64,000 nt of DNA from UMGS1484 sp045593325 (GTDB lineage: Bacteria; Bacillota; Clostridia; Oscillospirales; Acutalibacteraceae), in assembly GCA_045593325.1 (NCBI GenBank), contig JAZNWL010000049.1:1-64000 (forward strand), in the 5' to 3' direction. This document shows positions 14,825 to 24,899 of this stretch, piece by piece. The position numbers and the translations under genes were made by a program. How positions within the stretch are numbered: position 1 is the first letter of the stretch; every line of letters begins with the position of its first letter. The notes under the pieces were generated by a model, which made no database searches, was not told the DNA's origin, and saw only the letters and a program-made list of their open reading frames with translations.

Positions 14825-16171
14825 TCATTTGACTTTGGGTGCGGCTGACAGCACCCGAGAGGCAATGGAAGAGGCAGCGCCCAGGCCTGACCCTGCATTT
14901 TCCACCACCACCACGAAGGCGTAAGGCTTGGTTTCTTCTTTGCAAAATCCCACAAACCAGGAGTGGGGGGTGCCTTTATCCCCGATTTCGGCGGTACCTG
15001 TTTTGGCGCAAAGGGAAAGACCGCTGAAACTGCTGTCCCCGTAATGGTCGGTTACGGCTTTCCGCATCATATCGGTAAGAGTTTTGGCAGAAGATTTGGA
15101 CATCATGGAAACCTTTTTGCCGTTGCCCAGGGTGGTGCTTACGCCTGAAAGGGAGTCAACGCTTTCCACAAAGTAGGGCCATACACAGGTGCCTTCCCCT
15201 GCGATGCCTCCCATAAAGGTGAGGAATTGGAAGGGGTTGACGGTATCGTTATACTGGCCGATGCCCGACCATCCAAAATCAATTTGGTTGGCATCGGTTA
15301 CGTTATAAACACTTTGGGTGCAATCGATGCCGTTTACCGACAGGGTTTTGTTAAAACCAACCTTTTGGGCGGTGGCGGTAAGGTCATTTTTTCCCACTTC
15401 CAAAGCAAACTGAGCAAAGGCGGCGTTACAGGAATGTACCAGGGCATTTTCCAGGGTTACGGTGCCGTGGTTGCCAAGACAGCTCAACCATTCATCTTCA
15501 ATGGTGACCCCCCGTTTACAGGAGAAGGAAAGAGAGTCTGCCTCAGAAAGGTTTTCCAGTGCTGAAAGAGCAGTAACTACCTTGAATATGGAACCGGGAG
15601 CATAGGACCCCGAAAGCAGACGGTTAACGTACACCCCTTTTTCCTGCGCCATCCCTGTCTGAGAGGCAGGGTCAAAGGTGGGGGTGCTTGCCATACATAA
15701 GATTTCCCCGGTTTTGTAATTGTATACCCCTACAGTGCCCGAACGGGAACCTAAAGCCTGATACGCGGTGATCGAAAGGTCGGCATCAATGGTCAGGGCG
15801 ATGTCGTTGCCGGTGCCGTATACCCCGTTGACAGGGTCATACCCTGTAATATCTTTCCAGAAGGCAGAATGAACCCCTGTGGAAACAAAGCCGTCTAAAT
15901 CTCCAACGGCATGGGCGGTGGCTTTGCGGATGTCTGCATTCTCATGGAAGGAACGAACTCCCATTTTGGTTTCACAAAGAACGGTGCCGTTGCGGTCGGT
16001 AATGACGCCCCCTTTTTGCAAATGCCCGTCGGTATACAAATGGCGGTTGGTGGGGTAGGCTGCCCAGTCGTCCCCAATCAGCGCCAACTGACCGTACAAC
16101 AAAAACAGGCCGGTGCAAAACAGGATCAAAACCACAAGTAAAACCCAGGTGCGGGAAAGAATCTGTTTCAA
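14825..16171 (-). CDS. Penicillin-binding protein, class B transpeptidase (PbpA-like)
   Basis: A 448-residue transpeptidase with one N-terminal membrane helix (about residues 8-30), a short pedestal region with the segment GGVITDRNGTVLCET, and the catalytic domain: S-I-F-K near residue 192, S-C-N near 246 and K-T-G-T near 392. Starting at the TTG at 16171 gives an N-terminus MKQILSRTW with AGAAGG eight bases upstream, and the gene then overlaps the FtsW-type gene by four bases. A much longer in-frame reading would lie inside that gene and looks like shadow sequence. Pairing of a shape-type PBP with an FtsW/RodA partner in one operon fits a dedicated peptidoglycan synthase. Confidence 0.9.
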   Translation of the reverse strand: MKQILSRTWVLLVVLILFCTGLFLLYGQLALIGDDWAAYPTNRHLYTDGHLQKGGVITDRNGTVLCETKMGVRSFHENADIRKATAHAVGDLDGFVSTGVHSAFWKDITGYDPVNGVYGTGNDIALTIDADLSITAYQALGSRSGTVGVYNYKTGEILCMASTPTFDPASQTGMAQEKGVYVNRLLSGSYAPGSIFKVVTALSALENLSEADSLSFSCKRGVTIEDEWLSCLGNHGTVTLENALVHSCNAAFAQFALEVGKNDLTATAQKVGFNKTLSVNGIDCTQSVYNVTDANQIDFGWSGIGQYNDTVNPFQFLTFMGGIAGEGTCVWPYFVESVDSLSGVSTTLGNGKKVSMMSKSSAKTLTDMMRKAVTDHYGDSSFSGLSLCAKTGTAEIGDKGTPHSWFVGFCKEETKPYAFVVVVENAGSGLGAASSIASRVLSAAPKVK

Positions 16172-17820
16172 TAATATCGCCTTCTTTCTGTTTCCAAAGG
16201 CTCGGGTGTTCCCTCTGCGGCAGCCCAAAAGGCGGTGAGGAAAAACGCCGCCATGAAACTGGTGCCCCCACGGCTGACAAACATCATGGTAACCCCGGTT
16301 AAGGGGAGAATATCGGTGGAACCGAAAATATTTAAAGCGGTCTGGAACAGCATCATTCCTGCCGCACCGCATACTCCCATGGCCTGGAAGGCGGTGGGTG
16401 CGGTTTTGACAAGGCGAAGGGCGGTAAGAGTCAGGGCGATAAAGCACAAAGCGGCACAAAGACCAATGATTTGTCCCCATTCTTCACATAACACCCCGAA
16501 TACCAGGTCGGTGTCGGCGGCGGAAACCGAAAGCAGGGTACCGTTACCTCCGCCAACCCCCAGCAAGCCGCCGCTTGCCATGGCAATTAAGGTGCGGGTT
16601 TGTTGATATCCAGAAGTAGCCGCCAATTCCCAAACGTGGAGCCAGGCGGAAAAACGGGTGGCAATGTGGGGGAACAGCATCAACGCTGTTGCCCCTGCGC
16701 CTACAGCGCAAAGACCAATACCTGTCACCAATCGCCAGTCGGTAAGGCGCATCATTAAAAGAATCAGCATGGTGACAAAGAAAATGGCAATGGCACCAAA
16801 GTCCACCATGCATACCAAAGCCCCCATGGTAATTCCCGCAAAGACCATGAAGAACCAGCGGTTCAGGGGTTTCTTTGCCACCACGGGCAAACTGCAGGCG
16901 CCCACGGTTAAAAAAGCAATTTTGGCAAATTCCGAGGGTTGGAAGGAAATCCCCGCAATGGAAAGCCAGTTGGTGGAACCGAAAATACGGGTGCCGAATC
17001 CCACGGTAAACCACAATACCCCTACGCAAATCAGGGCAATGGGGATGCGGAGCTGATAACACAATCGGTGATGTTTCAAAAGCAGGGTGAGAAGAACACT
17101 TCCCAGAATGCCCGCCATGGCACAAAACAGTTGTTTTTCTAAATTTTCAGGGGCAGAACAGGCACAAACCCCTAGCCCCAGGGTGGTTAAGTACAAAATG
17201 GGAGTTTCCCAAAGCAACCCTCCGTGGCCCCACAGTTTTTTTAAAAGGAAATACAGCCATTCCCCCGCAATGAGCAGAGCAAAGCAAAGGGGAAGCAAAG
17301 GGGGGAGGGGGTCGGCAAACCGCAAACATAGTTGCCCGCCCATAATCAACTGAAACAGGGTCAGGCAAATCAGCAACCAGCCACCCTTTTTCGGGGTTTT
17401 GGAAGAAAGGGTTTCGGCTTCCAGGCCGTTACATTCAAAAATATATTCTTCCTCGCCAAAGGCGACCACGTCCCCGTCCAACAGGGGAGCGGTTTTGGTC
17501 AGGGGCTTTTCATTTAAGAAAACCTCCCCATCCAGCGGGGTTAAAAGCCATTTGTCGTCCTGCTGGAAAAACATGGCGTGTTTTTTCTCCACCGATTCGT
17601 GGGGAAGACAAACGTCGCACACCTTTCTTCGCCCAATGATGCCTTCGGCAACCGTAACGGTGAAAGGAACACCCTCACGGGTAATAAAACGGGCAAGGGT
17701 TTTCTTCACAGGCTTTTTGGCAAGATACCCTTTGACCCAAAACCACACCATCAAAAGGGAAAGAAGGGGCAGAAGCCATCGGGAAATCAGAAGATAAATG
17801 GGATATACAATATGGGCCAT
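16168..17820 (-). CDS. FtsW/RodA/SpoVE family glycosyltransferase with N-terminal FHA domain
   Basis: A 550-residue membrane protein. A first helix (about 8-28) is followed by an FHA fold at about residues 50-130, with the phosphothreonine-pocket elements G-I-I-G-R-R and S-V-E-K-K-H, then about ten membrane helices carrying the SEDS family features: GSTNWLSIAGISFQPSEFAK, a loop with GYQQTRTLIAMASGGLLGVG, and DLVFGVLCEEWG. SEDS proteins polymerise glycan strands from lipid II, together with a class B PBP, and the next gene is one. FHA domains bind phosphothreonine, so control by a Ser/Thr kinase is likely (inference). Start ATG has AAAGGCGG upstream. Confidence 0.92.
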   Translation of the reverse strand: MAHIVYPIYLLISRWLLPLLSLLMVWFWVKGYLAKKPVKKTLARFITREGVPFTVTVAEGIIGRRKVCDVCLPHESVEKKHAMFFQQDDKWLLTPLDGEVFLNEKPLTKTAPLLDGDVVAFGEEEYIFECNGLEAETLSSKTPKKGGWLLICLTLFQLIMGGQLCLRFADPLPPLLPLCFALLIAGEWLYFLLKKLWGHGGLLWETPILYLTTLGLGVCACSAPENLEKQLFCAMAGILGSVLLTLLLKHHRLCYQLRIPIALICVGVLWFTVGFGTRIFGSTNWLSIAGISFQPSEFAKIAFLTVGACSLPVVAKKPLNRWFFMVFAGITMGALVCMVDFGAIAIFFVTMLILLMMRLTDWRLVTGIGLCAVGAGATALMLFPHIATRFSAWLHVWELAATSGYQQTRTLIAMASGGLLGVGGGNGTLLSVSAADTDLVFGVLCEEWGQIIGLCAALCFIALTLTALRLVKTAPTAFQAMGVCGAAGMMLFQTALNIFGSTDILPLTGVTMMFVSRGGTSFMAAFFLTAFWAAAEGTPEPLETERRRYY

Positions 17821-17872
17821 AGATTCACCGCCTTTACCGAAAGAATATAAAACAGTATATCACAAGGAATCG

Positions 17873-20800
17873 TTAATTGCAATCCATGGGTACGGGAATT
17901 GCTTGACTCAAATGGAAGGAATACAGCAGGAGCTCTTTGACCTGAATGCCCGACGATTCTTTCAGGATCTTGGCATACAGGGTCAGTTGCTGCTCATACC
18001 GTTTAACCAGTTCTTCGGGGGTTTTTACCCGGTCGGTTTTATAGTCCACCACCGTGAAGCCTCCGTTTTCTTCAAACATACAGTCCACGATCCCCTGAAC
18101 CACCGTGGTTTCCTGTTCAAACTCCTTGGGAATGGAAGGGTCGATCTGGGTAACGGGCAGTGCTGCCATAAACCGATGTTCCCGCAGTAGGGTTTGGGAA
18201 GATTCCATGCGGTGATACAGCTGGCTTTGGAAAAAGGTGTTCAGTTTTTGGGCATCCACCACCGCCCCTTGTTGGGGAGTGATAAAGGCTTGTTCCACCA
18301 ATCGCTGAATTTCCCTTTGGGGATCATTTGCGGCGGCAGAATAGTCGGCATACTGCATGAAAGCGTGAAGGGCGGTACCCTTTTCTGCTGAGGAAAGCCC
18401 TTCTTGTTGCAAAAAGGCAGGGCGAGGCACCCGAAGGAGTTCCCCTTGTTCATGGGTCAATGCCGAAACGCTTCGTTTGGAGAATACCTGCTCCAGGGGA
18501 GCGTAGGGGTTTTGATAAGACATTTGCCTGGTGATTTGTTCCAGATACGCCGTGTCGGTGGGGCGCAAAGGTTGGGCTTCCACAGGGGTGGATTCCTTGG
18601 GCAAGGAAACATGGTTGCTTTGTAACAAATTCACCTGCAGGTTTTCGTTTGGGGCATCCAGATACCCGTAAGGGGTGTTGGCGTGAACCCGCAGTTGATT
18701 TCCCGCGGGATGTAACAGGGCATAGTACAAAAGCAACTGCCAAAAGTTGGGGGCAGAAAGTACCAGTTGGGGATGGATTCTGCCGGTTTCCTCCAACTGT
18801 CCGGTAAGAGCCAGGACAGATTTTTCCACCGATTTCACGGGGTCATCCAAAGAAGAAAGCAATACCAGATGGTCAATGGCACGGGTCATGGCCACGTATA
18901 AAATCCGAAGTTCTTCCGAAAAGGCACTCCGCTTGTTTTCGGCTTTGATGATCTCCCGGGGGAAGGTGGTGGTTTTGGTTTGGGTATCATCGTTGAAAAG
19001 GGTGAATCCCACCCCTAATTTTTCATCCAACAGTACGGGGTTGGAATATTCCTGATTGTTGGGTCTGGCACCGCACCCTGCCACAAAGCAAATGGGGAAT
19101 TGTAACCCCTTGGCATGGTGAATACTCATAACCCGTACCCCACGGAATCCGGCGGTGTCCACCGAAGGGGTAAAAGGGCGTTCTTCTTTGCTGAGTTTGG
19201 TAACGTAGGCAAGGAATCCGTCCAGGCGGTCAAACCCGTTTTGTTCGCAGTCCTCTGCCAGGGAAAGAAGTGCCAGAAGATTTTGCTTTCTGGCATCCCC
19301 TTTATCCCAAAGTTGCACCAGGGCGGGATAATGATAAGTGCGGTAAAGGGTTTGCAACAGTTCTTTGGGAGATTGGGTAACCGCTTGGGTGCGCAAACGG
19401 TCAACGGTTGTTAAAAAGTCGGTAGCCTTTTGGTTGCCTTCTTTGCTGTGACATTCCACACAACTGATGAGAGATTGCCGTTTCCCGTGAAGACGGATCT
19501 GGGCAATTTCTTCGGCGGTAAAGCCAAAGAAAGGAGAAAGCAGGGTGGAAAGCAATGCCACGTCGTCGGTGGGATTGTCGATGGTACGAAGAAGGTCCAG
19601 AACACAGGCGATTTCCCGTTTTTCAAAGAAGCCGTCAGAAGATTCGGCAATGGCGGGAATGCCGTGTTCCTGCAATCGCTGTACGAAAACAGGCGCTTTG
19701 GTGCGGTTGCTCCGAAGTAAGATGACGCAATCTTCGGGTTTGGCAGGGCGCAAAGCTCCATCATCGGTAACACAGGGGGCTTCCATAAATTTGCGAATAT
19801 GTTGGGCGATGCGGTCAGCTTCCAGTTGGGCGTCCTCCCGTTCATCCCGCTCCAGAAAATCCAGTACCACAGGGCAATGGCAGGGGGGGAAGTTTTGCTC
19901 CGGAATCAATTCATGATCTTCATCATAGTCCACGTCCCCTGCTTCCCGGGACATCACCAGGGTGAACAGTTGGTTGACCGTTTCGCACACTTCAGGGCGA
20001 CTACGGAAGTTCCCTTTGAACAGCACCTTCCCGGGGTAATGGATTTCGTCGTATAAGGGATATTCGTCCAGCATGGTTAAAAAGTTCCGGGGGTTGGCTT
20101 TGCGGAAACGGTAAATACTTTGTTTGATGTCCCCCACGGTAAACAGGGTTTCTCCGTTGCGGGAAAGGGCTTTGTAAATGGCGGTTTGCAGGTCGTTGGA
20201 ATCCTGAAATTCGTCCACCATAACGTAGGCAAATTCCCGGGAGAGTTCCTCGGCCAGTGGGGTAGGAACCGCTTTTCCGTCTTCCAAGGTAACCAGCAGG
20301 GACAAAGCGGCATATTCAATGTCGGAAAAGTCCAGCGTGTTTTGTTGTTTTTTCTTTTCATCCAGGCGATTGGAAAATTCCCAAACGCAGTCCATTAATA
20401 AGGAAACGGCAGGTGCCAACAAACGGCATTGTTCTTTACATTCCTCTTGGGTGATGAAAAACCAGGATTTCAGGGTTGCCAGGGTGGATTTATGTAGACG
20501 TTGCAAATTGTTGGAGGTTTCCTTGGCGGCATTGTCCGGGGAGTTTGCTCCTTGGAAGTTTACAGCAGGACAGGTGTTGCAAAGGGAAACGGTATCATCC
20601 CAATTTTGTTCCTGCAAACTTTTCTGAATTTTTTTCAGCCCATCCAACCCTTGCTGTAAACGGTCCACCCGTTTGGGATTCAGGTCGGGCTCCCATTCCA
20701 GTTCTTTAATGCCTTGTTCCAGGGTAACCACGGCGCTGTTTACCAGGGTTGCCCCTTTTTCCATTAAGGGAATCCCCCACAAAGAGGTGGAAACCGAATC

Positions 20801-21403
20801 AAATTGTCGGTAGCTTTCGCAAACGCTGTCGGTCCATTGTTTGGGGAAGGGCAAAGAGCGGATGTAATTGTAAATAATGGTAATGGATTCTTCCAATCGG
20901 GAGGTGCCGTTGTCCGCCCCCACCAATTTTGCCAGATATTCGGTTTCTTGGGGGTGGTTTTCAAAATAATCGTTCAGGGTTTCTTCCATGGCGGCATGTT
21001 TCAGAAGGGTCAAGGAAGTTTCGGAAATAATTTTGAAATCCGGGGATAAATCCAACTGCTCAAAATGTTGGGTGATCAGGTTTTTACAAAAGGCATCAAT
21101 GGTGGAAATATTGGCTTTATCAAGAAGCATTTGCTGTTTTATTAAACGGGGAGAACCGGGTGCATTTTTCAGTTCTTCCTGTATCCGTTTCCCAATGCGC
21201 TCTTTCATTTCGGCGGCAGCGGCATTGGTAAAGGTTACCACCAGTAAACGGTTAATATCTATGCTTTCTTCAGGGTCTAAAATACACTGCATGATATGTT
21301 CCACCAAGGCAGCGGTTTTCCCGGACCCTGCGGCGGCGGAAACCAACAAAGCACCGCGGCTGTTGATGGCTTGTTTCTGAGCTTCGGTTGGTTTAAATGC
21401 CAT
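17873..21403 (-). CDS. addA: Helicase-exonuclease AddAB, subunit AddA
   Basis: A 1176-residue UvrD-type helicase with a C-terminal nuclease. Motif I reads SAAAGSGKTAALVEHI, motif II VDEFQDSNDLQ, motif III GDIKQSIYRFR, and later helicase motifs include MSIHHAKGLQFPICFVAG and RILYVAMTRA. The C-terminal RecB-type nuclease shows FTVVDYKTDRV near residue 1120. With AddB it resects double-strand breaks to Chi-like sites and prepares ends for RecA. Its start overlaps addB by 11 bases, and GGAGGGG precedes the ATG. Length matches the family (about 1200). Confidence 0.97.
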   Translation of the reverse strand: MAFKPTEAQKQAINSRGALLVSAAAGSGKTAALVEHIMQCILDPEESIDINRLLVVTFTNAAAAEMKERIGKRIQEELKNAPGSPRLIKQQMLLDKANISTIDAFCKNLITQHFEQLDLSPDFKIISETSLTLLKHAAMEETLNDYFENHPQETEYLAKLVGADNGTSRLEESITIIYNYIRSLPFPKQWTDSVCESYRQFDSVSTSLWGIPLMEKGATLVNSAVVTLEQGIKELEWEPDLNPKRVDRLQQGLDGLKKIQKSLQEQNWDDTVSLCNTCPAVNFQGANSPDNAAKETSNNLQRLHKSTLATLKSWFFITQEECKEQCRLLAPAVSLLMDCVWEFSNRLDEKKKQQNTLDFSDIEYAALSLLVTLEDGKAVPTPLAEELSREFAYVMVDEFQDSNDLQTAIYKALSRNGETLFTVGDIKQSIYRFRKANPRNFLTMLDEYPLYDEIHYPGKVLFKGNFRSRPEVCETVNQLFTLVMSREAGDVDYDEDHELIPEQNFPPCHCPVVLDFLERDEREDAQLEADRIAQHIRKFMEAPCVTDDGALRPAKPEDCVILLRSNRTKAPVFVQRLQEHGIPAIAESSDGFFEKREIACVLDLLRTIDNPTDDVALLSTLLSPFFGFTAEEIAQIRLHGKRQSLISCVECHSKEGNQKATDFLTTVDRLRTQAVTQSPKELLQTLYRTYHYPALVQLWDKGDARKQNLLALLSLAEDCEQNGFDRLDGFLAYVTKLSKEERPFTPSVDTAGFRGVRVMSIHHAKGLQFPICFVAGCGARPNNQEYSNPVLLDEKLGVGFTLFNDDTQTKTTTFPREIIKAENKRSAFSEELRILYVAMTRAIDHLVLLSSLDDPVKSVEKSVLALTGQLEETGRIHPQLVLSAPNFWQLLLYYALLHPAGNQLRVHANTPYGYLDAPNENLQVNLLQSNHVSLPKESTPVEAQPLRPTDTAYLEQITRQMSYQNPYAPLEQVFSKRSVSALTHEQGELLRVPRPAFLQQEGLSSAEKGTALHAFMQYADYSAAANDPQREIQRLVEQAFITPQQGAVVDAQKLNTFFQSQLYHRMESSQTLLREHRFMAALPVTQIDPSIPKEFEQETTVVQGIVDCMFEENGGFTVVDYKTDRVKTPEELVKRYEQQLTLYAKILKESSGIQVKELLLYSFHLSQAIPVPMDCN

Positions 21404-24400
21404 GGTATTCCCCTCCTTTCAGCAAGGCTTTTTTGTCTTCGTCCGATAGTTTCGGCACTTTATCGTGCACCCCTTCTGCCCCCAGGGGACATGCCCCTTT
21501 ATAATTGCAGTAGTCACAGGCAGAGGCTTGTGAGGAAGAAGGGTCCAGGGGTTGACAGGTAATGTCCCCGTCTTGCAGGGCGTTGCCCATTTGGGTGAGC
21601 AATTCTTCCAGGTGTTTTCGGGTTTTTCCGAAAAATTCCAGGGAAGCCACCGAACTGCGAGTGCTGAGTCCACCGTCTTTTAAGTAGGTCAAAGGAACGT
21701 ACAGCCCCTGTTTGTGGGGGTCCATGGCATGGAGCACGTGGTCCTGATTTAAAATCAGGCCTTTCATTTTCAGGGAGTTCATCAGTTCTTTTTCGGAACT
21801 TTCGCCCTCCTCCACGCTTTTTCGTTTGGCGGGCATATATAAAATTCCGGCAGGTTGACGAAGTTCTCCCAGGTTTACCCCGTCTTTTTCCAGGGCAAAC
21901 AAATAAATAAGCATTTGTAATCCAATGCCGTAGTAAATATCCTCCAGCACAAAGTCTTTGGTTCCTGTTTTGTAGTCCACAATACGGATATAGGTGATGC
22001 CGTTTTGTTCATAGGTGTCAATACGGTCCACCACCCCTGTGATGTATAACTTTCCCCCGTTTTTCAAGGGGAAGCAAACGGGGGGCATATCCCCGTCATT
22101 GTTTCTGATTTTGTATTCACAAGCGACCGTTTGGAATAAACTGTTTTCCATTTCTTTGGCCATGTGTGCCACCAGGGAACGTAAAAGGGCTTCCACCCGT
22201 TTAAGCTGGAATAAAAAGGTGGGGGATTTATCCCCGGTACCCCCCATTTCTTGTTCCACAAATTTATACAGCAAGGTGTGGATCTGTTCTGCCTGTTCTT
22301 CCGGGGAAAGGGCATGAAGCCCGGTTTCTTTGTTATTGCGAATAATATGTTCCAGAACGTAGTGCACCAAAGTTCCTCGGGACAACACGTCCAACCCGAT
22401 GGGTTGACGGGGAGAAACCCGCAATCCATATTGACAGAAATAATTGAAACGGCATTTATGATACACTTCCACGCCACTGGGGGAAAGGTAAATGTCTTCC
22501 CCGAACAAATTGTTTGCCGTTTCGGGGGTTAAGGAACACTGGGGAAGAGCGGTTTGCCGACGGCAAAGGTCCAGCAAGTGGGGATGATGCTGTTCAAAAT
22601 AGGCGTATAAACTGCCGGTCATGGCGTCTTTCAGGGAATATCGTTTTGCCAACAATTCCAAAGCGGTTCCCGGGGTAACCGCTTGCAACAAGGGGGAATC
22701 TTCCTGGGTGCTGGTTTGCACACAGTGGGGGAAATGGTCTTTTAAAAGAATCAGAGGGGTGCAAAGGTTTCCCCCGTTTTCCGTAAGGTAGGTAAAGAAC
22801 ACCTTTTCCTTGGCACTGCAAGCTGCCTGGTAGAATAGAAAAGATTCTTCCACCGTGTCGAATTGCCCATGGTCGGAAAGAGGAATATCAAATTGATTCA
22901 GTTGAGCCCGTTCATAATCGGTGAGCAATCCTCCCGAAGCAGGAATCCCCGGGAATACCCCTTGGTTGGTATTTAAAAGAAATACTACTTTGGGCTGGGC
23001 AGGACGAGTGTGGGCGGCATCCCCCATCATCACCTGGTCAATGCCTTGGGGAATGGTTCCCATGCCTGCATTTTGAATCGTCAACCCCAAATAACGGGTA
23101 AAATCGTTCAGGGAAAGGGGTGTGTCCCCCAATGCCCGCACCATCTGGTCCAAAAGAGAAACCAACAAGGTGGGAGAACGAAGCAGGTTTCCCGCGGCAA
23201 AGGCATCTTGGGTTTGGGAAAGAACGTCTCCCAGGGTTTGCAAACGGTCAAACACCTGAAGGCTATGTAAATATTCATACAGGGCAGTGGCATAGGTTTT
23301 GCAGGTGTTCCCCTTTTTACAAGCATCTTTTAAGGAAAGCAGGGGAGAAACCATCTGCAACCGCAGGTTGTTCAAGCGGGCGGTCATGGCAGGGGAGGGT
23401 TCTTTGGCACCATCGGGATGACGATTGAATTCTTTCAGCCATTGTGCTCCTGTGGTTCCCCAGGTGAAGGTATAGTTTTCCAATAGGGCAACCTCTTCCA
23501 CCGAAAGAGGGGTGAGCCCTGTTTTTAAAAGAGAAAGAATCAAAGACGTGTCCATTCCTTTGGTAACCAGTTCCATGGATTTTTGGCAGAAGGCCGCCAG
23601 GGGCTGGTTTTTAAAGGGAATGGCATGGTCGGAAAAACAGGGGATCTCATAGGAAGCAAAAGCCCCTTCCAATGCCCCTTGATAGTGAGCGGGGTCACGG
23701 GCAATGATCATGATATCCCGATAGCGGTAGCCTTCTTCCCGCACCAGTTTGGCAACGGTTCTGGCAATATAATCCGCCTGGTCATATTGGTCCCGACAAC
23801 TGCATATAGTAATTTCGTTTGCATCTTCTTCAAAGGTCAGGTCTTCTCCTGCCAGAACAGCTTCCATGTCTTTCAGGGCAGGGTTTTTTGCCCGTTTGTT
23901 TCGGGTTAAAATACAATGAGTCTCAAAGGATACCCCTTGTTCCTTCGCCATGCGTTTGCACTGGGCAAGAATATCCTTGGTGTTTTCAAAAAGTTCAAAC
24001 TCTCCACGGGAATGTTCCCCGTCGGCACAAAGGGACAAATAAACGTCATCCGCCTGACTGATGATTTGGGAAATCAGTTGTTTCTGAGGATAGGTGAAAT
24101 CTTTAAAAGCATCAATAAAAACCGTTTTCCCTTGCCAGAAGTCTTTGTCCTGCAACAGGCCGTAAGCTTTTTCCAACTGGTGGTCAGGGTCGATATAGGA
24201 TTCTTCCACCAGGCGGTTATACACCCCTGAAATCAAAGCGATCTCTTTGAGTTTTTGTTGTAACCCTTTTCCGGGTACCCGGTGGGATGCCATTTCCAGT
24301 GCAGCGGGAGTAATGCCGTTGAAATTACATTCTGCCACAATGGCAAGAACGTGGGTATAAAAATCCGGATTTTTCAGTTGTTTGCGGTACAGGAAAAGTT

Positions 24401-24692
24401 GGTCTTTCACTTCCTCAACGCTTCGTGCCATTAACAGCATCTTTTCCTGAGGGGTTAAGGGAGTTCCCGCAATGCCCCCGTAGGTTTTAAACACCCTGTC
24501 GCACAAACGGGTAAAGGAAAGCACCTCGCACCGCTTGTCCACGGGCAAGGAAAGCATCCGCCGTTCGTTTTCAAAGGATGCCTGTTCTGGCACCAGCAGA
24601 ATGGCGTTTTTACCCGACGATAAATTTTCAATGATTTGATAAATTTCGTGGGTTTTTCCGCACCCTGCTTTGCCTATAATAAAATGGAGCAT
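21393..24692 (-). CDS. addB: Helicase-exonuclease AddAB, subunit AddB
   Basis: A 1099-residue partner of AddA. The N-terminal Walker A reads IIGKAGCGKTHEIYQI, and the inactive helicase body follows. The C-terminal nuclease has YIRIVDYKTGTKDFVL, and its iron-sulphur cluster cysteines are visible as one in YHKCRF (about residue 770) and three in CDYCNYKGACPLG near 1060-1070. This subunit reads Chi-type sequences and cuts the 5' strand. Ribosome site AAAGGAGG before the ATG. It has an extended -10 promoter of its own, behind a small membrane peptide gene. Confidence 0.97.
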   Translation of the reverse strand: MLHFIIGKAGCGKTHEIYQIIENLSSGKNAILLVPEQASFENERRMLSLPVDKRCEVLSFTRLCDRVFKTYGGIAGTPLTPQEKMLLMARSVEEVKDQLFLYRKQLKNPDFYTHVLAIVAECNFNGITPAALEMASHRVPGKGLQQKLKEIALISGVYNRLVEESYIDPDHQLEKAYGLLQDKDFWQGKTVFIDAFKDFTYPQKQLISQIISQADDVYLSLCADGEHSRGEFELFENTKDILAQCKRMAKEQGVSFETHCILTRNKRAKNPALKDMEAVLAGEDLTFEEDANEITICSCRDQYDQADYIARTVAKLVREEGYRYRDIMIIARDPAHYQGALEGAFASYEIPCFSDHAIPFKNQPLAAFCQKSMELVTKGMDTSLILSLLKTGLTPLSVEEVALLENYTFTWGTTGAQWLKEFNRHPDGAKEPSPAMTARLNNLRLQMVSPLLSLKDACKKGNTCKTYATALYEYLHSLQVFDRLQTLGDVLSQTQDAFAAGNLLRSPTLLVSLLDQMVRALGDTPLSLNDFTRYLGLTIQNAGMGTIPQGIDQVMMGDAAHTRPAQPKVVFLLNTNQGVFPGIPASGGLLTDYERAQLNQFDIPLSDHGQFDTVEESFLFYQAACSAKEKVFFTYLTENGGNLCTPLILLKDHFPHCVQTSTQEDSPLLQAVTPGTALELLAKRYSLKDAMTGSLYAYFEQHHPHLLDLCRRQTALPQCSLTPETANNLFGEDIYLSPSGVEVYHKCRFNYFCQYGLRVSPRQPIGLDVLSRGTLVHYVLEHIIRNNKETGLHALSPEEQAEQIHTLLYKFVEQEMGGTGDKSPTFLFQLKRVEALLRSLVAHMAKEMENSLFQTVACEYKIRNNDGDMPPVCFPLKNGGKLYITGVVDRIDTYEQNGITYIRIVDYKTGTKDFVLEDIYYGIGLQMLIYLFALEKDGVNLGELRQPAGILYMPAKRKSVEEGESSEKELMNSLKMKGLILNQDHVLHAMDPHKQGLYVPLTYLKDGGLSTRSSVASLEFFGKTRKHLEELLTQMGNALQDGDITCQPLDPSSSQASACDYCNYKGACPLGAEGVHDKVPKLSDEDKKALLKGGEYHGI

Positions 24693-24726
24693 GGAACAGC
24701 CTCCTTTGACATGGTATATATAATAA

Positions 24727-24735
24727 ATTATACCA
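24727..24735 (-). promoter_or_regulatory. Extended -10 promoter of addB-addA
   Basis: TGGTATAAT on the minus strand, 34 bases upstream of the addB start, lies in the inverted repeat ATGGTATA ... TATACCAT (24711-24736). No good -35 is visible. Confidence 0.6.
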
Positions 24736-24758
24736 TATTTATTTGCAAAAGAAAAGGG

Positions 24759-24899
24759 TCAACCGAAAATTAAAACCAGCATAGTGCAAAGCCCAACCAC
24801 CATCACTCCCAACAGCGCCCCTGCTAACAGGGCGGTCAGGGGAGTTCTTTGATAACGGGGACGGGAAAAATGAATGACCCGATGTTTGATTTTTTCCAT
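24759..24899 (-). CDS. Small membrane protein of 46 residues, unknown function
   Basis: A short but well-formed gene: TAAGGAGG stands seven bases before the ATG at 24899, and the frame gives 46 residues. A basic N-terminus (MEKIKHRVIHFSRPRYQRT) is followed by one hydrophobic helix (PLTALLAGALLGVMVV then GLCTMLVLIFG), which fits a single-pass membrane peptide with its N-terminus inside. I do not recognise the family. It lies 66 bases upstream of addB on the same strand. The strong ribosome site and positive-inside pattern are the evidence that it is real. Confidence 0.6.
   Translation of the reverse strand: MEKIKHRVIHFSRPRYQRTPLTALLAGALLGVMVVGLCTMLVLIFG

Noticed and set aside
16172..16480. 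Extra 103-codon N-terminal extension of the PbpA-like gene
   Set aside because: It runs inside the FtsW-type gene in another frame and has no signal or helix; TTG 16171 has a proper ribosome site.
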